Shown: positions 32,887-43,956 of the stretch, one piece after another
Numbering within the stretch: position 1 is the first letter of the stretch
Layout of the letters: every line of letters starts with the position of its first letter
Assembly (NCBI RefSeq): GCF_014195095.1
Contig: NZ_JACIBC010000001.1
Location: forward strand, 496,001-560,000
DNA from: Rhizobium sp. BK602
GTDB lineage: Bacteria > Pseudomonadota > Alphaproteobacteria > Rhizobiales > Rhizobiaceae
DNA: 64,000 nt
Direction: 5' to 3'
Translations under genes and position numbers: made by a program
Notes under the pieces: model-generated
What the model was told of the DNA's origin: nothing
The model's input: the letters and a program-made list of their open reading frames with translations, nothing else
Databases searched by the model: none

Positions 32887-34086
32887 ATGATTTCCGACGC
32901 GCCATTGACTTCTTATTCCGATCGCAGTTGCTCTCCGAATGAGACAATGGCGCGTATCATGCCATCGCTGAGAAAGCATGGAATAACCCGGCTTGCCCGA
33001 TTGACCGATCTGGACAGGATCGGCATTCCCGTCTGGAATGCCATCACGCCCAATTCACGCTCCATCGTCATCAACCAGGGCAAGGGGATCGAAGACATAG
33101 ACGCGAAGGTGTCGGCGGCGATGGAAGCGCTGGAGCGCTCTGTTGCCGGAAATCCACAAATCGAGAGCCGGCTGACAAGCTTCCGACAGCTGGAATCCGA
33201 AGGGTCTTTCGGCGATCCGCTGCATTGTCTGATTTCGGTCGGGCGAAGCGAAATACAGGCCGAGGAAGCGGTAGCCTGGACGCTGGGACATGACATTATT
33301 GCCGAACGCGATGTGTGGGTCCCTCGTGACGCCGTCCTGCTCGACGACACACAAGCGAACAGATTCTGGCAATCTTCGGATGGTCTTGCGTCCGGCAACA
33401 CGCTCCTCGAAGCGACGTTTCATGGCTTGCTGGAACGCATCGAACGCGATGCGGAAGTGATCTCGCAGTTCGGTTCCACGGAAGAGAGAAGACGACGCTG
33501 TATCGACGTGGCTTCGTTGTGCGACCCTGTTCTCAGCGGTCTCGCGCAGCGGGTTTGGGATGCGGGGTTTCGACTGCAGATGTTCGACACGACAAGCGAC
33601 GTCGGCATTCCTTGCTTCGAAGCCTTCATGGCGCCGGTCGTGCCGTCCGAAATTGCGTTGCGCTACATTGAGGTGACCTACGGCGCCGGGGCTCATCCGA
33701 ATCCGGTTCGTGCCGCGATCAGGGCCGTTACCGAAGCAGCCCAGTCAAGACTGACATATATCAGCGGTGCCCGTGACGACATCCATCCCGACACCTTCGC
33801 GCGGCCGCTTCCAGACCACTTGCGTGATGCACTGTTCATGCAGCCGAATAATTATGCTCCGCTACCGAATACGGTCATGCGAGCGACGCTCGGTGACATG
33901 CTCCAGGGCGTTGTCGGCAAGCTCAAGGCGGTGGGAGTGAAGTCCGCAATCGTCGTGCACCTAAACCCGGCAGAGGATGATTTCAGCGTGGCGAAGGTTC
34001 TTGTCCCCGAATTGGAAAACCCGGATGGGAAACGAAAGCGAAGGTTTGGGTCTCGTGCGCTGAAGAGGATCATGAAGTCGAGATGA
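32887..34086 (+). CDS. YcaO-domain peptide-backbone-modifying enzyme (TfuA-associated type)
   Basis: A 399-residue YcaO protein. The ATP/Mg-binding signatures are intact: NQGKGIEDIDAKVSAAMEAL with following ER (63-84), SDGLASGNTLLEATFHG and ERIERD (164-188), and GAGAHPNPVRAAIRAVTEAA followed by QSRLTYISGARDD (266-298). The C-terminus ends KRIMKSR, without the Pro-rich PxPxP tail of azoline-forming YcaOs. YcaO enzymes activate a peptide amide oxygen by phosphorylation; with TfuA the known outcome is backbone thioamidation. The next gene is TfuA, joined by an ATGA overlap. The ribosome-binding site is weak, and a second ATG at 32947 is a possible start. Confidence 0.93.
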   Translation: MISDAPLTSYSDRSCSPNETMARIMPSLRKHGITRLARLTDLDRIGIPVWNAITPNSRSIVINQGKGIEDIDAKVSAAMEALERSVAGNPQIESRLTSFRQLESEGSFGDPLHCLISVGRSEIQAEEAVAWTLGHDIIAERDVWVPRDAVLLDDTQANRFWQSSDGLASGNTLLEATFHGLLERIERDAEVISQFGSTEERRRRCIDVASLCDPVLSGLAQRVWDAGFRLQMFDTTSDVGIPCFEAFMAPVVPSEIALRYIEVTYGAGAHPNPVRAAIRAVTEAAQSRLTYISGARDDIHPDTFARPLPDHLRDALFMQPNNYAPLPNTVMRATLGDMLQGVVGKLKAVGVKSAIVVHLNPAEDDFSVAKVLVPELENPDGKRKRRFGSRALKRIMKSR

Positions 34087-34793
34087 AGGTGATTTTCGCA
34101 GGCCCCACGCTTTACGGTGCAAATTTGCCGTCAAACGCCGGCTACCAGCTGCGCCCGCCCGCCAGACAGGGAGATTTCCACAAAGCCATTCAGGACGGTG
34201 CCACGGTCATCGGGCTCATTGACGGGGTTTATGAGTATGTCCCCGCCATCTGGCACAAGGAGATTCTGTTCGGACTTGCGCAAGGGGTTCATATCTTCGG
34301 GGCTGCGAGCATGGGCGCCCTGAGAGCCGCGGAATGTGCCGCATTCGGTATGATGGGGATTGGCGAAATCTTTGACGGCTACATGAGCGGTGCATTGGAA
34401 GACGATTCCGATGTTGCGCAATCTCATGCCCCCACCGAGGTGGGCTTCCTTCCTCTCAGCGAGCCCCTCGTCAATGTCCGCGCGACGATTTCGAGATGCT
34501 TGCAACTTTCGTACATCACAGCTGCCGAGCATGATCAACTCTTGGCGGCCGCGAAAGCGATTTTCTTCAAGGAGCGTACCTATAAGCGCCTGGTGCTGTC
34601 AGCTATTCCGGATGGAACCCGAGCATCCGAGGTGTTGGCGATATTGCGTGCAAATAGTGTCAATCAGAAGCTTCATGACGCGCAACTCCTTGTCGAAGCG
34701 GTCATGAGAACACCCGATCGACGCGTTGCTCCTCAAATCAATTGGACATTTGAGGCAACAAATTTTTGGAAAGCCACGTTTCCGGTCTGCTAG
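34083..34793 (+). CDS. TfuA-domain protein, partner of YcaO
   Basis: A 236-residue protein with the TfuA core: IFAGPTL (4-10), RPPARQGDFHKA, IGLIDGVYEYVPAIWHKEI (43-61) and IFGAASMGALRAAE (71-84). TfuA proteins accompany a subset of YcaOs (first named in the trifolitoxin locus) and in methanogen McrA modification and thioviridamide-type pathways are needed for thioamide formation, probably by handling sulfide. The ATG overlaps the YcaO stop, so the two should be made in fixed ratio. Residues 110-236 are less conserved and end with WTFEATNFWKATFPVC. No further biosynthetic, protease or transport gene follows. Confidence 0.92.
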   Translation: MKVIFAGPTLYGANLPSNAGYQLRPPARQGDFHKAIQDGATVIGLIDGVYEYVPAIWHKEILFGLAQGVHIFGAASMGALRAAECAAFGMMGIGEIFDGYMSGALEDDSDVAQSHAPTEVGFLPLSEPLVNVRATISRCLQLSYITAAEHDQLLAAAKAIFFKERTYKRLVLSAIPDGTRASEVLAILRANSVNQKLHDAQLLVEAVMRTPDRRVAPQINWTFEATNFWKATFPVC

Positions 34794-34900
34794 TCGACAT
34801 CATACCGGATCTCGTAAAGACATGGCTTGAGCATTGAGTGCAACGGGCCAAAGCAGGGCTGACAGGTCGCGAAAGCGTTCAGGCTTCATTTTTATACGTG

Positions 34901-34931
34901 AAAGTGTTATCTCGGCGCGAACAGACACTTT
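34901..34931 (+). terminator. Possible terminator after the YcaO-TfuA operon
   Basis: AAAGTGT and ACACTTT pair across a loop of 17 bases, with the descending arm ending in TTTT. It lies about 110 bases after the tfuA stop and before dusA. The stem is AT-rich and weak. Confidence 0.35.
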
Positions 34932-34974
34932 TGGCTTGACGAGTATCGATTGAGCACTGATTGGATGGAATGAA

Positions 34975-35979
34975 GTGCTAAGTCACTATAAAAACAAGGT
35001 TTTTTCCGTTGCCCCAATGATCGACTGGACCGATCGCCATTGCAGGTATCTGCACCGGCAGATCAGCCGGCATGCGCTGCTCTATACCGAGATGGTGGTG
35101 GCGGATGCGATCATTCATGGGCCGCGTGACCGGCTGCTGGGGCATGATGCGAGCGAGCATCCCGTCGCCCTGCAGCTCGGCGGCTCCGATCCGGCCAAGC
35201 TTGCCGAGGCGCTGCGGATCGCCGAAGCCTATGATTACGACGAGATCAATCTCAATGTCGGCTGCCCCTCCGACCGCGTGCAGTCCGGCACGTTTGGCGC
35301 CTGCCTGATGCTGACGCCGGAGACGGTGGCGGCCTGTATTGCGGCGATGAAGGCTGTCTCGAAGGCGCCGGTGACGGTGAAATGTCGGATCGGCGTCGAC
35401 GAGCAGGAGCCGGAACAGGCGCTGCCGGAGTTGATCAGCCGCGTGCTCGACGCCGGCGCGGACGCCATCTGGATTCACGCCCGCAAGGCTTGGCTGAAGG
35501 GCCTGTCGCCAAAGGAGAACCGCGAAATCCCGCCGCTGGACTACGATATCGTCTACCGGATGAAGAGTCGCTGGCCGGATGTCTTCATCGGCATCAATGG
35601 CGGCATCCAGACGCTGGATCAGGCAGAGGCGCATCTCGCCCATGTCGACGGTGTCATGCTCGGCCGCACCGCCTATCAGAATGCCGCCATCCTCGCCGAT
35701 GTCGACCATCGTTTCTTCGGCGAAGCGGCGGTCGAGCCGGACTGGAACGGGCTGCGCGACCGGATGATGGCCTATGCCGAACGCCACATCGCCAATGGCG
35801 GCCGCCTGCAGCATATCGCCCGCCACATGGTTGGCCTGTTCACCGGCGTGGCCGGCTCGCGCCGCTACCGGCAAATCCTGTCGACCGATGCCAACAAGCC
35901 GGGGGCAGGGCCGGAGGTGATCGCGGCGGCGTTTGCGGCCGTAGAATTTGGCGCGGATGCGGAACGGGTCAGCGCGTAA
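34975..35979 (+). CDS. dusA: tRNA-dihydrouridine synthase A (DusA)
   Basis: DusA reduces uridines 20/20a in the D-loop of tRNAs with FMN and NADPH. The 334-residue protein has VAPMIDWTDRHCRYLHRQIS at the N-terminus (FMN barrel start), the catalytic Cys in NVGCPSDRVQSGTFGACLM, KCRIGVDE, WIHARKAWLKGLSPKENREI, and INGGIQT. The start is GTG at 34975 with a poor ribosome-binding site; no better in-frame start lies nearby. It is a monocistronic housekeeping gene next to the RiPP-like operon. Confidence 0.95.
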   Translation: MLSHYKNKVFSVAPMIDWTDRHCRYLHRQISRHALLYTEMVVADAIIHGPRDRLLGHDASEHPVALQLGGSDPAKLAEALRIAEAYDYDEINLNVGCPSDRVQSGTFGACLMLTPETVAACIAAMKAVSKAPVTVKCRIGVDEQEPEQALPELISRVLDAGADAIWIHARKAWLKGLSPKENREIPPLDYDIVYRMKSRWPDVFIGINGGIQTLDQAEAHLAHVDGVMLGRTAYQNAAILADVDHRFFGEAAVEPDWNGLRDRMMAYAERHIANGGRLQHIARHMVGLFTGVAGSRRYRQILSTDANKPGAGPEVIAAAFAAVEFGADAERVSA

Positions 35980-35984
35980 AACCC

Positions 35985-36112
35985 TCGCCCGAGCGGGGAG
36001 AGGGGGCGTTACCGGGATATTGCCTTTCGCTTACCGCTCAAGGCCTGCATCGCTACGCTCCGCACCCCTCATCCGCCCTTTGGGCACCGTCTACCCGCTG
36101 GGGAGAAGGAGA
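35985..36112. repeat. Rhizobial intergenic repeat after dusA
   Basis: The stretch CCCGAGCGGGGAGAGGG near 35985 and CCTCATCCGCCCTTTGGGCA ... CCCGCTGGGGAGAAGG near 36068-36110 are the two ends of a common palindromic rhizobial intergenic repeat (known to me from sequence pattern). It fills the space between dusA and the convergent cspA terminator. Confidence 0.55.
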
Positions 36113-36116
36113 TAAG

Positions 36117-36144
36117 AAAAACGGCGCGGTTTGCACCGCGCCGT
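36117..36144 (-). terminator. Rho-independent terminator of the cold-shock gene
   Basis: On the minus strand ACGGCGCGG-TGCAAA-CCGCGCCGT forms a 9-bp GC-rich stem, followed by TTTTCTTATC. It lies 31 bases after the cspA-type stop. Confidence 0.9.
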
Positions 36145-36175
36145 TCGAAACCTTGATCGGTCCGTCAGCAGAGGC

Positions 36176-36388
36176 TTAGTTAGCCTGGATGTTGACAGCC
36201 TTCGGGCCCTTGCCCATGCGATCCGGCTCGGTGTCGAAGGTGACCTGCTGGCCTTCGCGCAGCGACTGGATGCCGGAAGCCTGGAGAGCGGAGATGTGGA
36301 CGAACACGTCCTTAGCGCCGCCTTCCGGGGTGATGAAACCAAAACCCTTGTCCTGGTTGAAGAATTTTACAGTGCCCTTGGTGGCCAT
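36176..36388 (-). CDS. cspA: Cold-shock protein (CspA family)
   Basis: A 70-residue single cold-shock domain: [20 protein letters not shown] (RNP1 region) and DVFVHISAL (RNP2), ending KAVNIQAN. It binds single-stranded nucleic acids as RNA chaperone. Start ATG with AAGGACTATCCCG upstream. The untranslated leader is probably long, as in other csp genes. Rhizobia have several copies, so the exact paralogue cannot be named. A strong terminator follows. Confidence 0.95.
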   Translation of the reverse strand: MATKGTVKFFNQDKGFGFITPEGGAKDVFVHISALQASGIQSLREGQQVTFDTEPDRMGKGPKAVNIQAN

Positions 36389-36798
36389 CGGGATAGTCCT
36401 TTTCCCATCAGTCTAAGTTTGTCCGGAAACCCGAACGGTTTCGCCTCCGCGCCATGCGAAAGCAGTCGAGAAGTTCACGTACGGGGAAAGAACGTCTGCG
36501 CAGGTCGGGGCGAAACCCGGCCGCGCTGCCTCACGCAGGCGGCATTGCCAAATCAGTCCAGTCACCGGCATGCAAATGCCCGAGCGGTTGTATGGGTGAC
36601 AGGGTTCGAGGGAAAAGGCAAGGGGTAATATTAGGGCGGACCGAGAAAAGGGGGCGATAGGGAGGGAGAATCAAGGGGTTGGAGGTAATGCTCTGCTCAA
36701 TGCGTTCCGTCTTGATTGTATATACGATCCGCTTTTCAACCTTGTGGTTACGATGTAGCATTTAAATAGAGTCGCGCACCAACTATCGAACTTTCGCA
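36389..36798. other. Intergenic region between cspA and the AT-rich island
   Basis: 410 bases without a gene. The left 200 bases (on the minus strand) must hold the promoter and long 5' leader of the cold-shock gene. GC content falls sharply after about 36690 (TTGATTGTATATACGATCC and CATTTAAATAG), which marks the left boundary of the AT-rich island. I saw no tRNA, integrase remnant or clear direct repeat at this junction. Confidence 0.6.
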
Positions 36799-37254
36799 AT
36801 GAAGATGCCCAGCCGCAAACATACTGAAATAAGAAGGGTTGCTATATTGAGCGATAGTGGTGATATTTTCGGTTCATTTGCCTGCGGAATGTTACTAGGT
36901 TCGATATTGTCGCTTTTTATTTTTGCTGAGCAAGTTAGAGGTAACGTACTTACAGAAGGTACACCCATGCAGTATGCGGATGTAGTCACAATAGTCTTAA
37001 CATGTGTGACCGTTGTTATTACCTGTGTCAGTATTGTTCTTGCGATATTGGGTGTCTTCGGCTTCCAACAATTAAAACAAAATGCGGTCGAAGCCGCCAT
37101 TCGGCATGTCGAAAAAGAGCTTTCTACCGGAGGTAACTTAAGGTCGCTTCTGGAAAATAGGGTTGATGCGATGGTCGCAAGCTATGCCAAGCAAGAAGTC
37201 AAGTCAGACGACTGGGGCGATGAAAACGATGAGTACGGTGAGGCAGCATCATGA
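36799..37254 (+). CDS. Two-TM membrane protein of an AT-rich accessory module
   Basis: A 151-residue protein with two hydrophobic segments, about residues 23-45 (FGSFACGMLLGSILSLFIFA) and 61-88 (VVTIVLTCVTVVITCVSIVL). A helical, partly charged cytoplasmic region follows (QQLKQNAVEAAIRHVEKELS) and ends in an acidic tail. No family recognised. Codon usage is AT-rich compared with the surrounding core genes. Its stop overlaps the start of the metallopeptidase gene (ATGA), so the two should act together; this pairing recalls membrane effector plus regulator protease modules, but that is inference. Confidence 0.75.
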   Translation: MKMPSRKHTEIRRVAILSDSGDIFGSFACGMLLGSILSLFIFAEQVRGNVLTEGTPMQYADVVTIVLTCVTVVITCVSIVLAILGVFGFQQLKQNAVEAAIRHVEKELSTGGNLRSLLENRVDAMVASYAKQEVKSDDWGDENDEYGEAAS

Positions 37255-37748
37255 GCGCGGAATGGCAAAGACTAGCGCCTGAGATACGTGTGCTATTAGA
37301 GAAATACCATCAGACTATACCGGTTAAACTAGGTGAACTCGCCAAAGAGTTGGGGCTTGCCGTAAAAGCTGCAACGTTGGACGTTGGCATCTCGGGCGAG
37401 ATTGCTCCTGATCCTGATATTGTCGGAGCTTTCAAAATTCGCATAAATAGACATGAAGTTAAGACCAGGCAGAGATTCACCCTAGCTCACGAGATTGCGC
37501 ATTTTTTGCTGCATAAGGATCGCATAGGTAACGGAATCGTTGACAATATTCTCTATCGTTCAACGCTCTCGGACAAATACGAAGCGGAGGCGAATAGACT
37601 TGCGGCTGATATCTTGATGCCGGAAGCCGTGATTTTAGATTGGCGGAAGCAAAGAAAAGGGCTGGCTAAAAGAGAGTGTGTTCATCCTTTGGCTGAGCTT
37701 TTTGGTGTTTCCGAAGATGCGATGTCGATTAGGCTAGGGCTTAAATAA
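37251..37748 (+). CDS. ImmA/IrrE-family metallo-endopeptidase
   Basis: A 165-residue zinc peptidase of the DUF955/COG2856 family. The active site HEIAH lies in RFTLAHEIAHFLLHKD, and the third-ligand region is EAEANRLAADILMPEAV. ImmA-type peptidases cleave phage or ICE repressors, and IrrE switches stress genes, so this one may cleave a regulator within the island. No helix-turn-helix domain is fused, and no cognate repressor gene is nearby. It overlaps the membrane-protein gene and is followed directly (TAAATG) by the beta-family gene. Confidence 0.9.
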   Translation: MSAEWQRLAPEIRVLLEKYHQTIPVKLGELAKELGLAVKAATLDVGISGEIAPDPDIVGAFKIRINRHEVKTRQRFTLAHEIAHFLLHKDRIGNGIVDNILYRSTLSDKYEAEANRLAADILMPEAVILDWRKQRKGLAKRECVHPLAELFGVSEDAMSIRLGLK

Positions 37749-38855
37749 ATGCTTAGAAGTCCTGTGGAACTCACGTACATTCCTATTCTAACCGTACGTC
37801 CCGCCGAGATGGTGGCTTTGCGCGAGCTTCCTGATCTAGCCAAAGATCGCATGCTCCCTCATATTATCCTGCGACCATGGCTCAATTCAAATGAGCTGAG
37901 AAAATCTATCGATAAGATTCAACATGCGTATGGCAAACGACCATGGATTGTCGAACTAGATGATGACATCGACTACGCAAGCGAGAGCCCAGCGTGGCAA
38001 CAGATGCAATCGCTTCAAAATCCGGAAAAGGGATTCGCGAACTGGATCAATTTTGTTGCGCGCATAGACTATGCCATTCCGGTTTTACAGATAAGTGAAG
38101 ACAGTGAAGCAGTCGAGAAACAGATTGCTGCTGTGAAGGAGCTTGGTCGCGGAGCAGTGGTTCGGTTCCCAGCGCAAGTATTTCATGTGGTGCCGAAGTT
38201 CGTGGATTTCCTACAGCGGTCAAATTACAATGATGTGCTGTTTATACTTGATTTTGGCCAAGCGGATCAGCGGATATTGACGCGGTACATAACGGCTAAG
38301 GCCCAATGCGATGCTATTATTTCACGTTTCCCAGATGCAAGCATAGCTATATCAGCGACGACGTTTCCTTTCGAATTCTCTGAAATCAACAAGCAGGCGA
38401 TTTTTGAGCGCGAGTTCTATTTGGAATTGGCCAATCAGAATCCTCAACTAAAGCTAATTTACAGTGACCGTGGGAGTGCTCGCGCCGAGAGGTTGGGCGG
38501 GGGAGGAACTCCTATGCCGAGAATAGACCTTCCTGGCTCAACGGTTTGGCGCTTTTTTCGCGAAGAGGTTGGACAAATTGTTTTTGGAAAACGTGTGATC
38601 ACGGCAGAAGAGAGAGAAAGCGGCTATCGATCGGCAGCGGCGAGGGCTATCAATGATCCGGCATGGGATCATAATTTGAATATCTGGGGTACCCAGTTGA
38701 TTAAGCTAACGCAGATCGGTGCAGACTACTCAATCAACGCCCCGGTTAGAGCAACTGCCGCCAGAATAAACATCCACTTATTTCGGCAATCCACCTTTGG
38801 TTACGCCGGTGATATTAGTAATCTAACTGAAGATGATTGGTCTGACGATTTGTAA
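37749..38855 (+). CDS. Beta-family protein (T4 beta protein-like)
   Basis: A 368-residue protein whose start YIPILTVRPAEMVALRELP and repeated blocks (PHIILRPWL, VLFILDFGQ, AISATTFPFEFSE, LIYSDRGSARAERLGGGG) match the 'beta protein' family found in phages and mobile bacterial islands. The biochemical function is unknown. It belongs to the three-gene AT-rich unit with the membrane protein and IrrE-like peptidase; there is no spacing between the preceding stop and this ATG. Its 3' end overlaps the convergent sce7726-like gene by 41 bases. Confidence 0.8.
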   Translation: MLRSPVELTYIPILTVRPAEMVALRELPDLAKDRMLPHIILRPWLNSNELRKSIDKIQHAYGKRPWIVELDDDIDYASESPAWQQMQSLQNPEKGFANWINFVARIDYAIPVLQISEDSEAVEKQIAAVKELGRGAVVRFPAQVFHVVPKFVDFLQRSNYNDVLFILDFGQADQRILTRYITAKAQCDAIISRFPDASIAISATTFPFEFSEINKQAIFEREFYLELANQNPQLKLIYSDRGSARAERLGGGGTPMPRIDLPGSTVWRFFREEVGQIVFGKRVITAEERESGYRSAAARAINDPAWDHNLNIWGTQLIKLTQIGADYSINAPVRATAARINIHLFRQSTFGYAGDISNLTEDDWSDDL

Positions 38856-39489
38856 TATCCTGGGCAAATAGGTTCCACTTATTTTCTCTAATTTCAGACA
38901 GCTTTTTTCTTTCTTCTCTGTTTGCAAAATGAGGATTTAGATACAGTAGCTCTTCGCGAGTTATTTCCTTTCTTTCGAAAGCTCTTGCTGTCAATTCGAT
39001 GTTTTGGTGGTATTTTTTATTAATAATTTTATTGAGTATAATTCTTGCGCTATTTCCATTATTCTTAATATTTTCTCTCTCAGATATCATATATCTTTCG
39101 ATGAAGCTGTTAGGTATTCTTTTTGTTCTGCCTTTTATTTCTGTTGTGATCCTTCTTTTTTGATATCGTAGTAGAGTTACCTCATTCATTTTGCATATTT
39201 CTGCCGCATTATTAATGTGTATCTCATCTGCAACAATGACGACGTGATCAAAATAACTCTTGTATATCTCTATTTGTTTATCTAGGCGACGGAGCGAGTC
39301 TTTTGCACTTTTAACTTCGAAGGCATACAATAAGTTGTTGCTACGCAAAGCTATATCTGCACGCGCTCCGCATTTTCCATTACTGAACTCGTGTATGAGA
39401 ATTGTATCGTGGAGAAAGTGATACTTTCTCACGATATGGTTGATAGTGGAAATTTTAAGTTCAAATTCAGCAGATACCATCTGGCCCAT
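38815..39489 (-). CDS. sce7726-family protein, PD-(D/E)XK nuclease-like
   Basis: A 224-residue protein with a compact nuclease-like motif: RADIALRSNNLLYAFEVKSAKD places Asp46, Glu59 and Lys61 in a D-(x)12-E-x-K order, preceded by a possible Glu35. The next stretch RRLDKQIEIYKSYFDHVVIVAD is typical of the sce7726 family, which often accompanies beta-family or sce7725 proteins. The C-terminal half is Lys/Asn/Ile-rich, and the DNA is very AT-rich, clearly different from uvrB next to it. It is convergent with and overlaps the beta-family gene. A restriction-like or defence role is plausible but not shown. Confidence 0.8.
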   Translation of the reverse strand: MGQMVSAEFELKISTINHIVRKYHFLHDTILIHEFSNGKCGARADIALRSNNLLYAFEVKSAKDSLRRLDKQIEIYKSYFDHVVIVADEIHINNAAEICKMNEVTLLRYQKRRITTEIKGRTKRIPNSFIERYMISERENIKNNGNSARIILNKIINKKYHQNIELTARAFERKEITREELLYLNPHFANREERKKLSEIRENKWNLFAQDITNRQTNHLQLDY

Positions 39490-39557
39490 CACGATAGAGT
39501 CGACGCTATGATGAGGGAATTATTCTAAGGATTCCTTGGCGGCAAACGAAAATTTGC

Positions 39558-42371
<2,814 letters not shown>

Positions 42372-42655
42372 GGGCGGAATATGGCGAGAGTCAATGCCGA
42401 TGTGAAGAGGCAAAGAGTACAAAAGGGAAACAGGTGGCGGTTTTTTTAGTTCGGCGACCTTATCGAATATGCTACAACCCACATGCGACTGGTGCGTTGC
42501 GCGGACTCGAAAGCCCGCCCGGCGCGATCCTCATAAGGCGCCAGGGGAGGAACCGGCCGCGACGTCGACATGCCCGGCCAAGGCCGGGTTCCCCCCAGCT
42601 TCGACGGCATCCGGACTTGCCCGCCTCGCCGCCGCCATCCGGTCGGAGGATCATG

Positions 42656-43906
42656 ATGACCGCATTGGATAGCTTACGTTCTCTGTCCCCCCAGCAGCGA
42701 AACACCGTCATAGCCGCCTATCTCGGCTGGACGCTCGATGCTTTCGATTTCTTCATATTGGTCTTTGTTCTCAAGCATATAGCCGAGGAATTTCACACCG
42801 ATGTTCCGGCGGTTGCCGTAGCGATCTTCCTGACGCTGGCCATGCGGCCGCTCGGCGCGCTGATCTTCGGGCTCGCGGCCGACCGTTTCGGCCGACGGGT
42901 GACGCTGATGGCGGACGTGTTGCTTTATTCGCTGTTCGAATTTCTTACCGGCTTCTCGACCGGGCTGACGATGTTCCTGGTTCTGCGGGCGCTTTACGGC
43001 ATCGCCATGGGCGGCGAATGGGGCGTCGGCGCCTCGCTGACGATGGAAACCGTGCCTGAGGAGTCACGCGGCATCGTGTCCGGCATTCTGCAGGCGGGCT
43101 ATCCCTCCGGCTATCTGCTGGCCTCGATCGTATTCTTCCTGCTCTTCCCGGCTATCGGCTGGCGCGGCATGTTCTTCGTCGGGGCGCTGCCGGCGCTGCT
43201 GGTGCTCTATATCCGGCGCAACGTGCAGGAGTCACCGGCTTTCGTGCAGCGCCAGGCGAAGCCGCAGCGGCCGTTTCTGACGGTATTGCGCGAGAATATC
43301 CCGCTGTTCCTGTGGGCGGTGCTGCTGATGACCGCGTTCAATTTCTTCAGCCACGGCACGCAGGATCTTTACCCGACCTTCCTCGAAACCCAGCGGCAAT
43401 ATGACAACCACACCGTCGGGGCCATCGCTATCGCCTATAATATCGGCGCGATGATCGGCGGCCTGACCTTCGGGGCACTGTCGCAGCGCATCGGCCGGCG
43501 GCGCGGGATCGTCATCGCCGCCTTGCTGGCAATCCCGGTGGCGCCGCTCTGGGTCTATGCGCACGGGCCCGTCATGCTCGCCGTCGGCGCTTTCCTCATG
43601 CAATTCTTCGTGCAGGGTGCCTGGGGCATCGTGCCGGTGCATCTCAACGAGCTGTCGCCGGAGGAGGTGCGCGGCACATTCCCGGGCTTTGCCTATCAGC
43701 TCGGCAACCTGCTTGCCTCCGGCAATGCATCGATCCAGGCGGGCCTCGCGGCACACTGGAACGGCGATTATGCCTTCGCGCTGCTGATCGTTGCGGCCAT
43801 CGTCGCGCTCCTGGTGGCGCTGCTGGCCGGCTTCGGTTTCGAGAAGAAGGATGTCCGTTTCGGCAGGGAAAATGTGGAGGAGGCGAGCGGCGCGCTGCCG
43901 TCCTAG
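42656..43906 (+). CDS. MFS transporter, SHS (sialate/lactate:H+ symporter) type
   Basis: A 416-residue permease with twelve membrane segments. The N-terminus LSPQQRNTVIAAYLGWTLDA followed by FDFFILVFVLKHIAEEF, and RPLGALIFGLAADRFGRR, GIAMGGEWGVGASLTME are characteristic of the SHS family, whose members import lactate, pyruvate or other monocarboxylates. The second of two ATG codons (42656) has the better spacing (six bases) from GGAGG. The 284 bases before it contain no further gene. The gene is monocistronic. Confidence 0.88.
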   Translation: MTALDSLRSLSPQQRNTVIAAYLGWTLDAFDFFILVFVLKHIAEEFHTDVPAVAVAIFLTLAMRPLGALIFGLAADRFGRRVTLMADVLLYSLFEFLTGFSTGLTMFLVLRALYGIAMGGEWGVGASLTMETVPEESRGIVSGILQAGYPSGYLLASIVFFLLFPAIGWRGMFFVGALPALLVLYIRRNVQESPAFVQRQAKPQRPFLTVLRENIPLFLWAVLLMTAFNFFSHGTQDLYPTFLETQRQYDNHTVGAIAIAYNIGAMIGGLTFGALSQRIGRRRGIVIAALLAIPVAPLWVYAHGPVMLAVGAFLMQFFVQGAWGIVPVHLNELSPEEVRGTFPGFAYQLGNLLASGNASIQAGLAAHWNGDYAFALLIVAAIVALLVALLAGFGFEKKDVRFGRENVEEASGALPS

Positions 43907-43956
43907 CCGCGTTCTCGCAAGGAGGAACCGGCGGCAGCACGTCGTCGGCTTTCCGC

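Noticed and set aside
32887..34793. Thiazole/oxazole (microcin B17 or phazolicin-like) gene cluster
   Set aside because: The YcaO lacks the Pro-rich C-terminus, there is no C-protein or dehydrogenase gene, and the precursor has no cysteine; TfuA is present instead.
36575..36620. tRNA-like stretch (GCCCGAGCGGTTG ... GGGTTCGAG)
   Set aside because: Only fragments resemble D-arm and T-arm; acceptor and anticodon stems do not form. It might be a tRNA remnant at the island edge but cannot be supported.
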